Origin: Carex sylvatica
Lineage: Eukaryota > Streptophyta > Magnoliopsida > Poales > Cyperaceae
Direction of reading: 5' to 3'
DNA: 64,000 nucleotides
Assembly: GCA_964058845.1 (NCBI GenBank)
Contig: CAXKVR010000038.1
Coordinates: forward strand, 124,001 to 188,000
Below are positions 45,024 to 56,114 of this stretch, in pieces. The position numbers and the translations under genes are program-made. The notes beneath the pieces were generated by a model. It had not been told where the DNA came from. It did no database searches and saw only the letters and a list, made by a program, of their open reading frames with translations. The number at the start of each line of letters is the position of its first letter. The first letter of the stretch is position 1.

Positions 45024-47009
45024 TGTTAGTTTGTAATAATCTAGAAGTCAATAATACGATAAATTATCATAAAGCTTTGTTCATGAATTGAGTGATTAAA
45101 TAAACTGTCATTTTGTTGCCTTGAATATTATTACATTTATGAATCATTCCTTTATCTGACTAGAGTCAATAACTGGAATTGTGAAACTTCATAATATAGA
45201 TGTTATATATTCTTAAAAGTCACTAACTGAGGTAATTAGCAGGAACACTAATTAACCGTTACAAGGTTAGTATGTGGATTAAAAGATGGTCAAGTTTTAC
45301 AGACCACTGACAAGAGATGTCATTTTAATCACATAGATACATGTTCTAGGAACATGATATTTGACAGACCCCGAATGAAACATTAAATGGAATTGTGTAT
45401 GTGTCATTAATGTTTTCATTCAGTGTTAAGTTCTAAAGTATGAGGTATTCATCTTTCCTACTAAGAAATGTGTATGTGTGATTGTTATCTAACGCTGTCG
45501 GTAAAACGCAGTTATAACGGTAGCTTTTCGGTACACATAACTTAGCTGAGGTAGTGATGGTTTACCAAAAGTACTATTGTCCCTCGTATCTCTATACGAG
45601 CTATAGCATCACTGGGCCCCTTGATAGAGTAAGATTATCTGCTAGCGGTATAATTACAAGAGTAATTATATTTGATAATCTGCTCAAGATCAAGAAAAGA
45701 TTAAGTTTGCAAGGATGACACACACCTACCTTGAAACTGATCTGATAGCTATGAGACGAAAGAACTGACACGAGTAAAATAGTTTACTGGATCGTGATAT
45801 TGTACAGTACAGCATCATCTGTGTAATTGGATGGTCATGACGCGTTATGCCAGATGCCTCTCATGATTATAGAAGTTAAAACAGTTTTAATTCTATTTAC
45901 CAACATAACACAGATCCTATTGGGTCACACCGTATAGGAGCTAATCGGAGAATCTTATTGATTAATTATAAATTGATTATAATTAATATTAAGATGGTTA
46001 TAATTAATTATACATGATATAATTAAATTATAAATGTCATATAAATTGACAAAGCAAAAACAAAAGGTTAATTTATAAACGTACCCGTTACGTTGTATAA
46101 AAGTTACCGAAACAACAAACCGCAAGAAATATAATTGTTCAGAATAATTATACGGATGTTAAATTAAATTTGGGCCAAGGGCATTTTGGTCTTTTTACAC
46201 ATGACATGTCATCATCCTTATCCACATGACATGTCATCATCCTTATCCATTCAATGACATTTCCGTAAATGGCATTTTGGTAAATGGCATTTCCGTAAAT
46301 GGCATTTTGGTAAATGGCATTTCCGTAATTCCTGAACCTTCTCAAATGCCTATAAATAGAGGGGTGAGGGTAAGAGAGAAGCTTGCTAATTCACATCGTA
46401 TCGGATTGTCAGATCGATTCGAGTTTCTATTTTCTCTCTTTTTCGGTTGCGATAGTTTACGGGATTCGGGATTCGGAAATAATAGATTTGCGAAAGTCGC
46501 AGTATTTCTGTTTTTGCTTATTAGTGAATCAGAATAACTGCGGGTCGTGAATAGTGTTATTTCGTCCTTTTCTCGGTGAATAGTGTTTTTGCATAAAACC
46601 GCGGTTTACGGTATTTCTGGCAATAAGAAATAAACCGCTCTCTGGTTAGTCCTGGTGGATAACCGATAGAGGTATCACACGTGTGATACTCCGAGACGAG
46701 TCATTCCCTGGTGTAGCTCTTCTCGCTCGGTCTGCTTTCCAATCAGAATTTGGAAACAAGGTATATACAAGTTATATTAATCTATTTAACTGGTAAGTAG
46801 ATTAATGTTTTAGAAATCAATTATGGAGTAGATCTGTAAAAGGATTAAATAGGGTTCTGATGTCAAAGGAATACGGAAGGTGGACCCCTTGGAATGTTTC
46901 CTGACATACCCCGTTTAATCCTTGGATTAAGATTAGAAGTAAAATTTTTGTTTTACGTTCTTTCCGCACTTAATCAAATCAATGGGTTTGAACTGTCAAA
47001 ACCCCAACA
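45024..47009 (+). repeat. 5' LTR of copia B, 1986 bp
   Basis: Starts TGTTAGTTTGTAATAATC and ends AAAACCCCAACA. CCTATAAATAGAGGGG near 46350 is a TATA box, with transcription likely to start shortly after. Upstream are two copies of a 25-bp ATGACATGTCATCATCC unit and three of a 30-bp TGGCATTTTGGTAAATGG unit, one more than in the 3' LTR. Confidence 0.95.
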
Positions 47010-47010
47010 G

Positions 47011-47022
47011 TGGTATCAGAGC
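47011..47022 (+). promoter_or_regulatory. Primer-binding site of copia B
   Basis: TGGTATCAGAGC is complementary to the 3' end of plant initiator tRNA-Met, one base after the 5' LTR. It primes minus-strand DNA synthesis. Confidence 0.92.
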
Positions 47023-48740
47023 ACAAGGCTCTCCCGCTGATTGATTTTCTAAAAGTTATAACTTATGCAAATTAGATGCATATACCGCATATCGGTTTAA
47101 TTCTTACATTTGCAGCTTAAGTCCAAACCGATTAGAAATGAGATTTTCTTGGTTCGGTTCTACCGACTAAGAAAGTTAAATTAGATTTAAGCTTTCTTTA
47201 TGCTTTCTTATGAAATGTAAACTTTTACATTTCTTGGATCGGTTTTCCGACCGAGAAAGATAAAATAGGATTTTATGCTTTCTTTATGTTTTCGTTCTAA
47301 AAACTTTCAACTGCGTTTGAGTATATCTAAGAATGTGATGAAGCAATAAAGTACCTGAGTAAGAGCTGTTAATCTCCACCCGTAAAAGACAAGGTTAATG
47401 TCAAGAAAAGTCTCGGCTTTTCGACTAACCCCTTTTACGTGTCCTGATAGCTGGCCCAAAGGGAACTTTGTCACGTTACCAAATTACTTTAATGCTTTTG
47501 AAATGGCAAGATGTAACTCTTTCGCCTTTTCGAAAACCTTCGGATAAGTAAAGTTCATCGAAGAATGTGATGAAGCAATAAAGTATCTTAGTAAGAGCTG
47601 TCATTTCCACACCGTAAAAGAGATGGTTCTGTCTAGGAAAGACTGAGTCTAAGAGGTCCTCGTGACCCCGGTCTTTCCTGGGAGCCCCTTTTACATGTCC
47701 TAATGGCTGGCCGAAAAGAAACTTTGTCACATTACCAAATTGCTTTATGGACCGAAAAGAATATCTGATTTTAAAACATATAAATTGTTTATGTGCTTTA
47801 AACGGTATGAATAAGAACTGAGCATAGCTGCAAAATAAAGAATTAGTAACTGATAAATAATATACCTGACTTGGTCCCGTATATAAGTAAATTAGATTTA
47901 CTGCTTTGATATGAAATGTATAAATTAGATTTATCGCTTTCAAAGGAACCGTGAAAGAACGTGATGTCAAAGAAAGATTTGTGCAGGAACTCACCTTTGT
48001 CTTTCTGGCAGACGACTTTCACGTGTCCGTAAGAATGTCTAAAGTCAGTTACAAGAACTGACTGCTTAACAAAGCTAAGCATGTGAAATAGATTTTGATG
48101 CCGAAGGAATACGGAGGGTGGACACCCCTGGAATGTTTCCTGACATATCTATTTTAAAGATTGCTGGCACTGTTAAGCATAAACACCAACCCATTAATTA
48201 AGTAATATGCCCTTCCTACTCTATCCTCCTCACATCATTGTTCATTGGTTGACGGGTCTTGCTCAGCAAGCGTCGCCTTTTACCTTTGGTGGTCGAGGGT
48301 TATGTCCGACATATCAAACCAAATAGAGTGAGGTTACTTACCAATGATTTCCAAAACAGTTTTGGGCTTGGGGCAAAGTCTTCGTTAAAAACACGTTATG
48401 TTTTAACGAAACCAAGAATCACAAGAAGATGTGATTAGCAAGTTTGCTTACCTGAAAATAACTAATGGCTGAGTCATGCGTAAAAACTGGCTTGTACATT
48501 AATGAAGATAGGGATCTTGGTCCTACTACAAATGGGAATAGAACAAAATTGTAGTGGGAGTTTTATTATTTGAATAAAGCATTACATGAACAAAGCTAAA
48601 AATCTTTACATTTTAACGTTATAGAACATGACTAAATGAAACGTCTTTCTCATTACGTTCCTTACTCGAAAAGAAAGACACACGTAAGAAAAAGGAATAT
48701 GTTCTGAATACACCGGTCCCTACTAAAATAGTAGAGAGCA
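47023..48740 (+). other. Leader and decayed 5' gag region of copia B, with internal repeats
   Basis: No open frame. A block beginning GAATGTGATGAAGCAATAAA occurs at about 47332 and 47567 and continues for about 160 bases in each. A sequence near 48100-48160 (GGAATACGG.GGTGGACCCC type) repeats the end of the LTR (about 46868-46918). Both copies are diverged. Confidence 0.6.
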
Positions 48741-49330
48741 GCTCTATCAGTACTCACATGCTTCGTAGGACAAGCAATGTTGAGAAGCTGAAGAAGCTTA
48801 ACTGTTCGTTGAGCCACGAGTTGGACACGGACATTATCCTGAACTCACTTCCTCCCAGCTATTCGGGGTTCATCGTGAACTCCCATAAGCATGGGATGGA
48901 TAAGAGCTTGCAGGAGCTCCAAGGGATGATTGAGGGTCAAGGATGGGGACATAGAGAAGAGCTCTCATGTCTTCATGATCCAAGAAGGTGGGAGGAAGAT
49001 CAAGAAAGCGAAAAAGGAAAACGGCTACTAAGTACAAAGGCAAAGGGAAGCAGGTTCTTAATCAGAACACTCCCAAGATAAAGGTCTCTGCTTCCTATGA
49101 CTGCTATTACTATAATAGCAAGAGTCACTGGAAGAGAAACTGCCCGAGGTATCTGGAAGATCTGAAATCTGAGAGAGACTCAGAAGTTTCAGTCTCTGGT
49201 ATCAATGATATTGAAGTTAATGTTGCGACCTCTTTTAATAATTCGGTATTGAATACCAGATCATGTGCTCATATTTGTATGAATATGCACGCACTAATAA
49301 ATAAGAGGAAGTTACGCAATAAGGAAGTAC
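48741..49330 (+). pseudogene. Copia B gag and protease remnants
   Basis: A gag piece reads NVEKLKKLNCSLSHELDTDI and LNSLPPSYSGFIVNSHKHGM. The zinc knuckle follows in another frame as CYYYNSKSHWKRNC, where the second cysteine of CCHC is tyrosine. The protease site reads NTRSCAHICMN where a DTGC-type site is expected, so its catalytic aspartate is lost. The frame ends at a TGA near 49336. Confidence 0.75.
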
Positions 49331-49516
49331 AACTCTGAGTTGGAAACGGAGCATGAGTTGCAAGCCGTTACAGTCGATATGATAGAGTTGTATTTGCCTA
49401 GCGGGCTTGTAAATGGAATTAGAAAATGTATATTTTGTTCCAAGCATTTCCAGAAACATCATTTCAATCTCGTGTTAAGAGATGAATGATTTCTCTTTTG
49501 TTATAAAAGATAATAG

Positions 49517-52080
49517 ATGTCTATTTATAAAATTGAGATATATTATGGATCCTCTTGTATGATGAATGATCTATATATATTGGAAATGAACAAACCCGTG
49601 TTTAACATCAATAACAAACGACTCAAAGCATCTCATGAAAGTACGACTTACATGAGGCATTGTCGCCTTGGTCATATAAATGAGAAACGCATCAAGAAGT
49701 TACAAGAAATTGGATTTCTTGATAGATTTGATCTTGAATCAATTAAACACGTGCGAATCTTGTTTACATGGAAAAATGACCAATGCGTCTTTCTCCAAAA
49801 GGGGCGAAAGGGCAAGTGACTTATTAGGTATTATATACACGGATGTATGTGGACCTATGAGTACTTGTGCAAGAAACAGTTATTACTACTTTATCACGTT
49901 TACTAATGATTTCAGTAAATATGATTATGTCTACTTGATTAGACATAAGTCTGAATTCCTTGAAATTCTCAAAGGATTAAAGGGTCCTTGCAATGAAAGA
50001 CTTCAGAAGGAACTCTGCTTTGGTCTTTCCGGCATCTCTTTAATCCTTGGCTCAAGACTGAAGTAGAAAATCAACTAAACAAAAGTATTAAGGCCTTACG
50101 ATCGGACCGTAGAGGCAATTACTTGTGTTATGAGTTTAAAACGTACTTAAAGAAATGTGAGATAGTCTCACAGCTCACACCTCCGGGGACACCGCAATGA
50201 AACGGTGTTTCTAAAAGAAGAAAACGAACTCTGCTGGACATAGTTCGTTCCATGATGAGTAACGCCACCCTTCCAAAATTATTTTAGGAACACGCACTAG
50301 ATACTGCTGCACTAACGATAAATATGGTTCCATCCAAGTCAGTAGAAAAGACTCCGTACGAGTTATGGTTTGGGAAACTCCCAAATATGTCTTATCTTAA
50401 AATTAGGGTTGCGAAGTATTTATCACATGCCTGACATCTGATAAACTTGGTCCCCAAATTTGACAAGTGCTTTTTCGTAGGATATCCTAAGGAAACGAAA
50501 GGATATTACTTCTATTACCAGTCCGAGAACAAATTAGTTGTTGCTCGTCATGGTGTATTTTTGGAGAATGAGTTTCTCACAAAAGGAAGTAGTGGGAGTA
50601 ATGTAATACTTGAAGAAATTCAAGATACATCACACAATACAATATCTGAACCAGATCAGATAATCCCACCACTTGATACTTTGGCTGATGAGCATCTGGA
50701 AGTACCAAATCCACAAATAGCTGTGGAAGAGGTTCTAGTCCCGAGCTCAAGTACTTCAACGCAAGTTGAAGTAGAACTGGATCCGCATACAGTTGTGGAT
50801 CAAGTTCGACAGCCCGAAGAACAAGTGCTACGTAGGTCAACAAGGACAGTCCATGCACCTGAGAGGTACTTGGGACTGCACGAGGTCTCAGTTTTTGATA
50901 CTGAAGATCCTCTGACCTATGCGGAAGCAATGGATAGACCCGACTCTGATAAATGGCTAAAGGCCATGAGATCCGAAATACAGTCCATGTATGACAACAC
51001 GGTCTGGAACCTAGTTGTACCACTTGATGGGGTGAAACCCATAGCTAACAAGTGGGTTTTTAAAAGAAAAACAGACATGGATGGTAGTATGACTGTATAC
51101 AAAGCACGGCTTGTAGCGAAAGATTTCAAACAAATTCTCGACGTAGATTATGATGAAACTTTTTCGCCCGTAGCTATGTTTAAGTCAATTCGGATACTCC
51201 TAGCAATTGCCGCATTTCATGAAATATGGCAAATGGATGTCAAAACCGCCTTCTTAAATGGAAATTTAGAAGAGGATGTGTACATGACACAGCCTGAGGG
51301 TTTTGAAGATCCGAAGAATGCTGGGAAGGTATGCAAGCTTCTGAAATCCATTTATGGATTGAAGCAAGCATCACGGAGTTGGAATCTTCAATTTGACGAA
51401 GAAGTCAAAAAGTTTGACTTCGTCAGATGCGAAGAAGAACCGTGTGTGTACAGGAAAACTAGTGGGAGTGCCATCGCTTTTCTAATCTTATATGTAGATA
51501 ACATACTCTTAATCGGAAACGATATTCCTCTGTTGGAATTAGCCAAGTCTTCATTTAAGAAAGTCTTAGCAATGAAGGACTTGGGTGAGACTGTCTATAT
51601 ACTAGACATAGAGATCTACTGAGATAGATCGATTTGACTCATAGGATTGAGTCAAAGCATGTACATTGACAAAGTGTTGAATCGGTTCAACATGCAGGAT
51701 TCCAGAAGGGGATTCCTGCCAATGAGTCATGGTGTACAGCTTAGCAAGACTCAGTGTCTTTCGATAACTGATGAGCAAAAGAGCAATGAGTAGAGTACCA
51801 TACGCTTTGGCTATGGACTCTATCAAGTACGCCATGTTGTGCACTCGCCCTAATAACTCGTACACTTTGAGTGTGACGAGTAGATATCAGGCTAATCCAT
51901 GCTTGGAACATAGGAATACTTCCAAGAGAGTTTTTGGATCAAGAAGTTCCTTAGCGAACTAGGAGTGGTTCCAAGTGTTCAAGGCTCTGTGGACCTCTAT
52001 TGAGACAACAATAGAGCTATAGCTCAGGCCAAGGAACCGAGAACGTACTCAAGATCCAAACATGTTCTATGACATTATCA
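49517..52080 (+). pseudogene. Copia B integrase, reverse transcriptase and RNase H remnants
   Basis: The integrase zinc part has MRHCRLGHINEKRIKKLQ and CESCLHGKMTNASF; the core has YFITFTNDFSKYDYVYLI and LRSDRRGNYL, then a stop before NGVSKRRKRTLLD, where the catalytic Glu is Lys. A 391-codon frame (50447-51622) covers the end of integrase and RT: WVFKRKTDMDGSMTVYKARL, QMDVKTAFLNGNLEEDVYM, SIYGLKQASRSWNL and the active site LYVDNILLIG, where the second catalytic Asp of YVDD is Asn. RNase H is in pieces (YAMLCTRPNNSYTLSVTSRY near 51830). With these changes the element could not have supplied its own enzymes. Confidence 0.85.
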
Positions 52081-52364
52081 CCTAAAACGAGAGATCGTAA
52101 ACATAATAAGATGATTATAATTAATTATAAAAGATATAATTAATATAAAGGTAAAGTAAAGATTTGTAAAAAATTGACACAATCAGCAACACAGCTGATC
52201 CACTCACGAGAGCCTCTTACTCAAGCCATGTACCATATACATACTGCTTCTATGTGCTTAAAACACATAGGAGATTGGCTATGAGGTTTTCTTAAAGATC
52301 TGCGAGATCTTTTTAGAATATTAGAGATTCGTATAAGTAGGACCTACAATGATTGGCTCCTAGC

Positions 52365-52377
52365 TTAAGTGGGAGAT
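52365..52377 (+). promoter_or_regulatory. Polypurine tract of copia B
   Basis: TAAGTGGGAGAT lies directly before the 3' LTR and would prime plus-strand DNA synthesis. Confidence 0.75.
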
Positions 52378-54333
52378 TGTTAGTTTGTAATAATCTAGAA
52401 GTCAATAATACGATAAATTATCATAAAGCTTTGTTCATGAATTGAGTGATTAAATAAACTGTCATTTTGTTGCCTTGAATATTATTACATTTATGAATCA
52501 TTCCTTTATCTGACTAGAGTCAATAACTGGAATTGTGAAACTTCATAATATAGATGTTATATATTCTTAAAAGTCACTAACTGAGGTAATTAGCAGGAAC
52601 ACTAATTAACCGTTACAAGGTTAGTATGTGGATTAAAAGATGGTCAAGTTTTACAGACCACTGACAAGAGATGTCATTTTAATCACATAGATACATGTTC
52701 TAGGAACATGGTATTTGACAGACCCCGAATGAAACATTAAATGGAATTGTGTATGTGTCATTAATGTTTTCATTCAGTGTTAAGTTCTAAAGTATGAGGT
52801 ATTCATCTTTCCTACTAAGAAATGTGTATGTGTGATTGTTATCTAACGCTGTCGGTAAAACGCAGTTATAACGGTAGCTTTTCGGTACACATAACTTAGC
52901 TGAGGTAGTGATGGTTTACCAAAAGTACTATTGTCCCTCGTATCTCTATACGAGCTATAGCATCACTGGGCCCCTTGATAGAGTAAGATTATCTGCTAGC
53001 GGTATAATTACAAGAGTAATTATATTTGATAATCTGCTCAAGATCAAGAAAAGATTAAGTTTGCAAGGATGACACACACCTACCTTGAAACTGATCTGAT
53101 AGCTATGAGACGAAAGAACTGACACGAGTAAAATAGTTTACTGGATCGTGATATTGTACAGTACAGCATCATCTGTGTAATTGGATGGTCATGACGCGTT
53201 ATGCCAGATGCCTCTCATGATTATAGAAGTTAAAACAGTTTTAATTATATTTACCAACATAACACAGATCCTATTGGGTCACACCGTATAGGAGCTAATC
53301 GGAGAATCTTATTGATTAATTATAAATTGATTATAATTAATATTAAGATGGTTATAATTAATTATACATGATATAATTAAATTATAAATGTCATATAAAT
53401 TGGCAAAGCAAAAACAAAAGGTTAATTTATAAACGTACCCGTTACGTTGTATAAAAGTTACCGAAACAACAAACCGCAAGAAATATAATTGTTCAGAATA
53501 ATTATACGGATGTTAAATTAAATTTGGGCCAAGGGCATTTTGGTCTTTTTACACATGACATGTCATCATCCTTATCCACATGACATGTCATCATCCTTAT
53601 CCATTCAATGACATTTCCGTAAATGGCATTTTGGTAAATGGCATTTCCGTAATTCCTGAACCTTCTCAAATGCCTATAAATAGAGGGGTGAGGGTAAGAG
53701 AGAAGCTTGCTAATTCACATCGTATCGGATTGTCAGATCGATTCGAGTTTCTATTTTCTCTCTTTTTCGGTTGCGGTAGTTTACGGGATTCGGGATTCGG
53801 AAATAATAGATTTGCGAAAGTCGCGGTATTTCTGTTTTTGCTTATTAGTGAATCAGAATAACTGCGGGTCGTGAATAGTGTTATTTCGTCCTTTTCTCGG
53901 TGAATAGTGTTTTTGCAGAAAACCGCGGTTTACGGTATTTCTGGCAATAAGAAATAAACCGCTCTCTGGTTAGTCCTGGTGGATAACCGATAGAGGTATC
54001 ACACGTGTGATACTCCGAGACGAGTCATTCCCTGGTGTAGCTCTTCTCGCTCGGTCTGCTTTCCAATCAGAATTTGGAAACAAGGTATATACAAGTTATA
54101 TTAATCTATTTAACTGGTAAGTAGATTAATGTTTTAGAAATCAATTATGGAGTAGATCTGTAAAAGGATTAAATAGGATTCTGATGTCAAAGGAATACGG
54201 AAGGTGGACCCCTTGGAATGTTTCCTGACATACCCCGTTTAATCCTTGGATTAAGATTAGAAGTAAAATTTTTGTTTTACGTTCTTTCCGCACTTAATCA
54301 AATCAATGGGTTTGAACTGTCAAAACCCCAACA
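52378..54333 (+). repeat. 3' LTR of copia B, 1956 bp
   Basis: Nearly identical to 45024-47009. Differences seen by eye: A/G near 52710, C/A near 53246, A/G near 53402, A/G near 53776 and 53824, T/G near 53918, G/A near 54178, and one fewer 30-bp unit near 53620. Confidence 0.95.
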
Positions 54334-56105
54334 ATAATGACTAGGAGAGGTACATCTTCCCAATATTTTAGGAATTTTTGTTTCATGGCATCTACAATTG
54401 GCGTGAGAGATGCATCATAGATTTCATATTGTTCTAATTCGCAATACACCTTGGAGATTTCATAGAGATGTCTCAGCAACTCAAACGACGTCGGTGAGTA
54501 CGAGCATGATAGTTGAACTGTTGCAGTAAAAAAGATTTCAAGGAATTTGCTAAGCCTTTGCAGTTTATCCCATTCTTCGTCAATGAGTTCGAATTGCAAT
54601 GCCTCGGGGTTGGAGCTTCTCAAAAACTCACCTATGACAGCTTTGTAGGGAAGGCATCGGTTCAACAACCTATATGTTGAGTTCCAACGGGTATCTATAT
54701 CCCAAGGTACCTTCAACTTGCTCAATCTATAGGTGACGCATAATGCAGCAAACTGTTGTTTTCTTTCTTGGTTTGAAACAATGTGGTTGAGGGCATTCTT
54801 AAATTTAATTATCAATAGTTTTACGGCTTCTGTTTTTAGACCCGCCTTCACGACGAGGTTAAGAACGTGGCAAGCACACTTTTGGTGAAACATTTCACCA
54901 TTTATTATCGGGTTTAGTGACCATTTAAAAATCTCAATGGAAGCAATGTTGTTGCTAGCATTATCGAAGGATATAGAAAAAACCTTGTTACCAAAATTCC
55001 TCTTAAGGTTATACTCTTCTAAAACCTCAATAATGGATTTGAAAATTACAGTTGCAGTGTGGGGGGAATCCAAAACTCGAAAACTTAATATTCTTTTTTG
55101 TAATACCCAATGATCATCGATCCAATGGCCGGTAATACAAGAGTACCCAAGGCCATGTTTACCGGCAGTCCATATGTCGGAGGTAATTGACACCTTATTG
55201 TTTTGGTATGCAAATAGAGCTTTAAAGTCGTTTTTGGTGGAGGTAAACTGGTTTTGTATTTCACCAACCATCTTTCTATGATTAATCCTCTTGTACATTG
55301 GTTGACCTAACCCCCGAATGCATAACCGGGCAAAACTCGTGCAACCACCCATACTTATTGGTTGTTCTTTATGGGTAATGTACCGGGCCAATTCACTAAG
55401 CATTTTTTATTCATCGAATTTTGGATTTGTTCTGGTACCATCCGCGTTTATAAGGGTTTGGATTTGTCCCGGTTCAGAATTTTCAGATAGAAACTCACCC
55501 TTTTTTTCGTGCGTCTCGGCATGTCTCTTAAAATTACTCAAACCACTACTTTGTTTATACTCAAAAGTTTTTCGGCAAGTTTTTACCTTACATTGTCCAA
55601 AAGCCATAATGTTGTTACTCCCTCTGGTAATTTTGTAAAATTTCGCCCACGGTTAATTGTATTCGGGGGGAGGTCTTTTAGTCTTCTTTCCTGCTGGTTT
55701 TTGCGGCGGATCACTTGTCGAAGGAGGGACAACTTCTTCTTGAATTTCAGGTTCACCTGTCGAAGGTGTACCTCCTACAGGAGCAGTGTCAGTGAATTGA
55801 CTCGATGCTACAGAAGAAGAGCCAATGCCTCCATATGTATACTATGGTGTCGGTTGAAGTGTTTCTTGTGGAATGTATACATTTGCATCGTTTGAAGTAT
55901 AATACGGTGCATTCATTTGTGAGGGTTGTTGATAATTCAAATCTAGCATTTTGTCCCTTCTTTGATAATTTGGTGGAAAATTTTGTAGATAATTAGGTGG
56001 TGCAATTTGGGAGGAACTTTGTGGATAATTTGGTATTGATGGGCCAAAAAGATCAGCCGAAAATCTCGCGATGTCCTCTTCCACGGAATCACGATGAGAT
56101 GACAT
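54334..56105 (-). pseudogene. hAT transposase, N-terminal and catalytic part, three in-frame stops
   Basis: Translation from ATG at 56105 stays in one frame to 54334. MSSHRDSVEEDIARFSADLF starts a low-complexity proline-asparagine region. The BED zinc finger has WAKFYKITRGSNN, CKVKTCRKTFEYK and GLSNFKRHAETH. The RNase H-like catalytic part follows: KVSITSDIWTAGKHGLGYSC, GHWIDDHWVLQKRILSFRVL, VFSISFDNASNNIASIEIF, HQKCACHVLNLVVKAG and PWDIDTRWNSTYRLLNRCL. Stops interrupt at about 55842 (TAG), about 55663 (TAA) and 55407 (TAA). The transposase would cut and join the element ends in the nucleus. The gene continues at 45023 after the copia. The start is chosen because a good splice acceptor lies nine bases before it. 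Confidence 0.9.
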
Positions 56106-56114
56106 TTATTAAAC

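Larger units (their letters stand above)
45024..54333 (+). mobile_element. Ty1/copia element B, 9.3 kb, complete with both LTRs, in the hAT transposase exon
   Basis: ATAAT at 45019-45023 and 54334-54338 is the 5-bp target duplication. LTRs of 1986 and 1956 bp begin TGTTAG and end CCAACA. A primer-binding site for initiator tRNA-Met and a purine tract are in place. The internal 5.4 kb has damaged gag and pol. By eye the LTRs differ at about seven bases and by one 30-bp unit, so the insertion is recent. Confidence 0.95.

Noticed and set aside
47476..48082. Minus-strand open frames of 172 and 79 codons in copia B
   Set aside because: They oppose the element's coding direction, have no domain and fall in the leader repeats.
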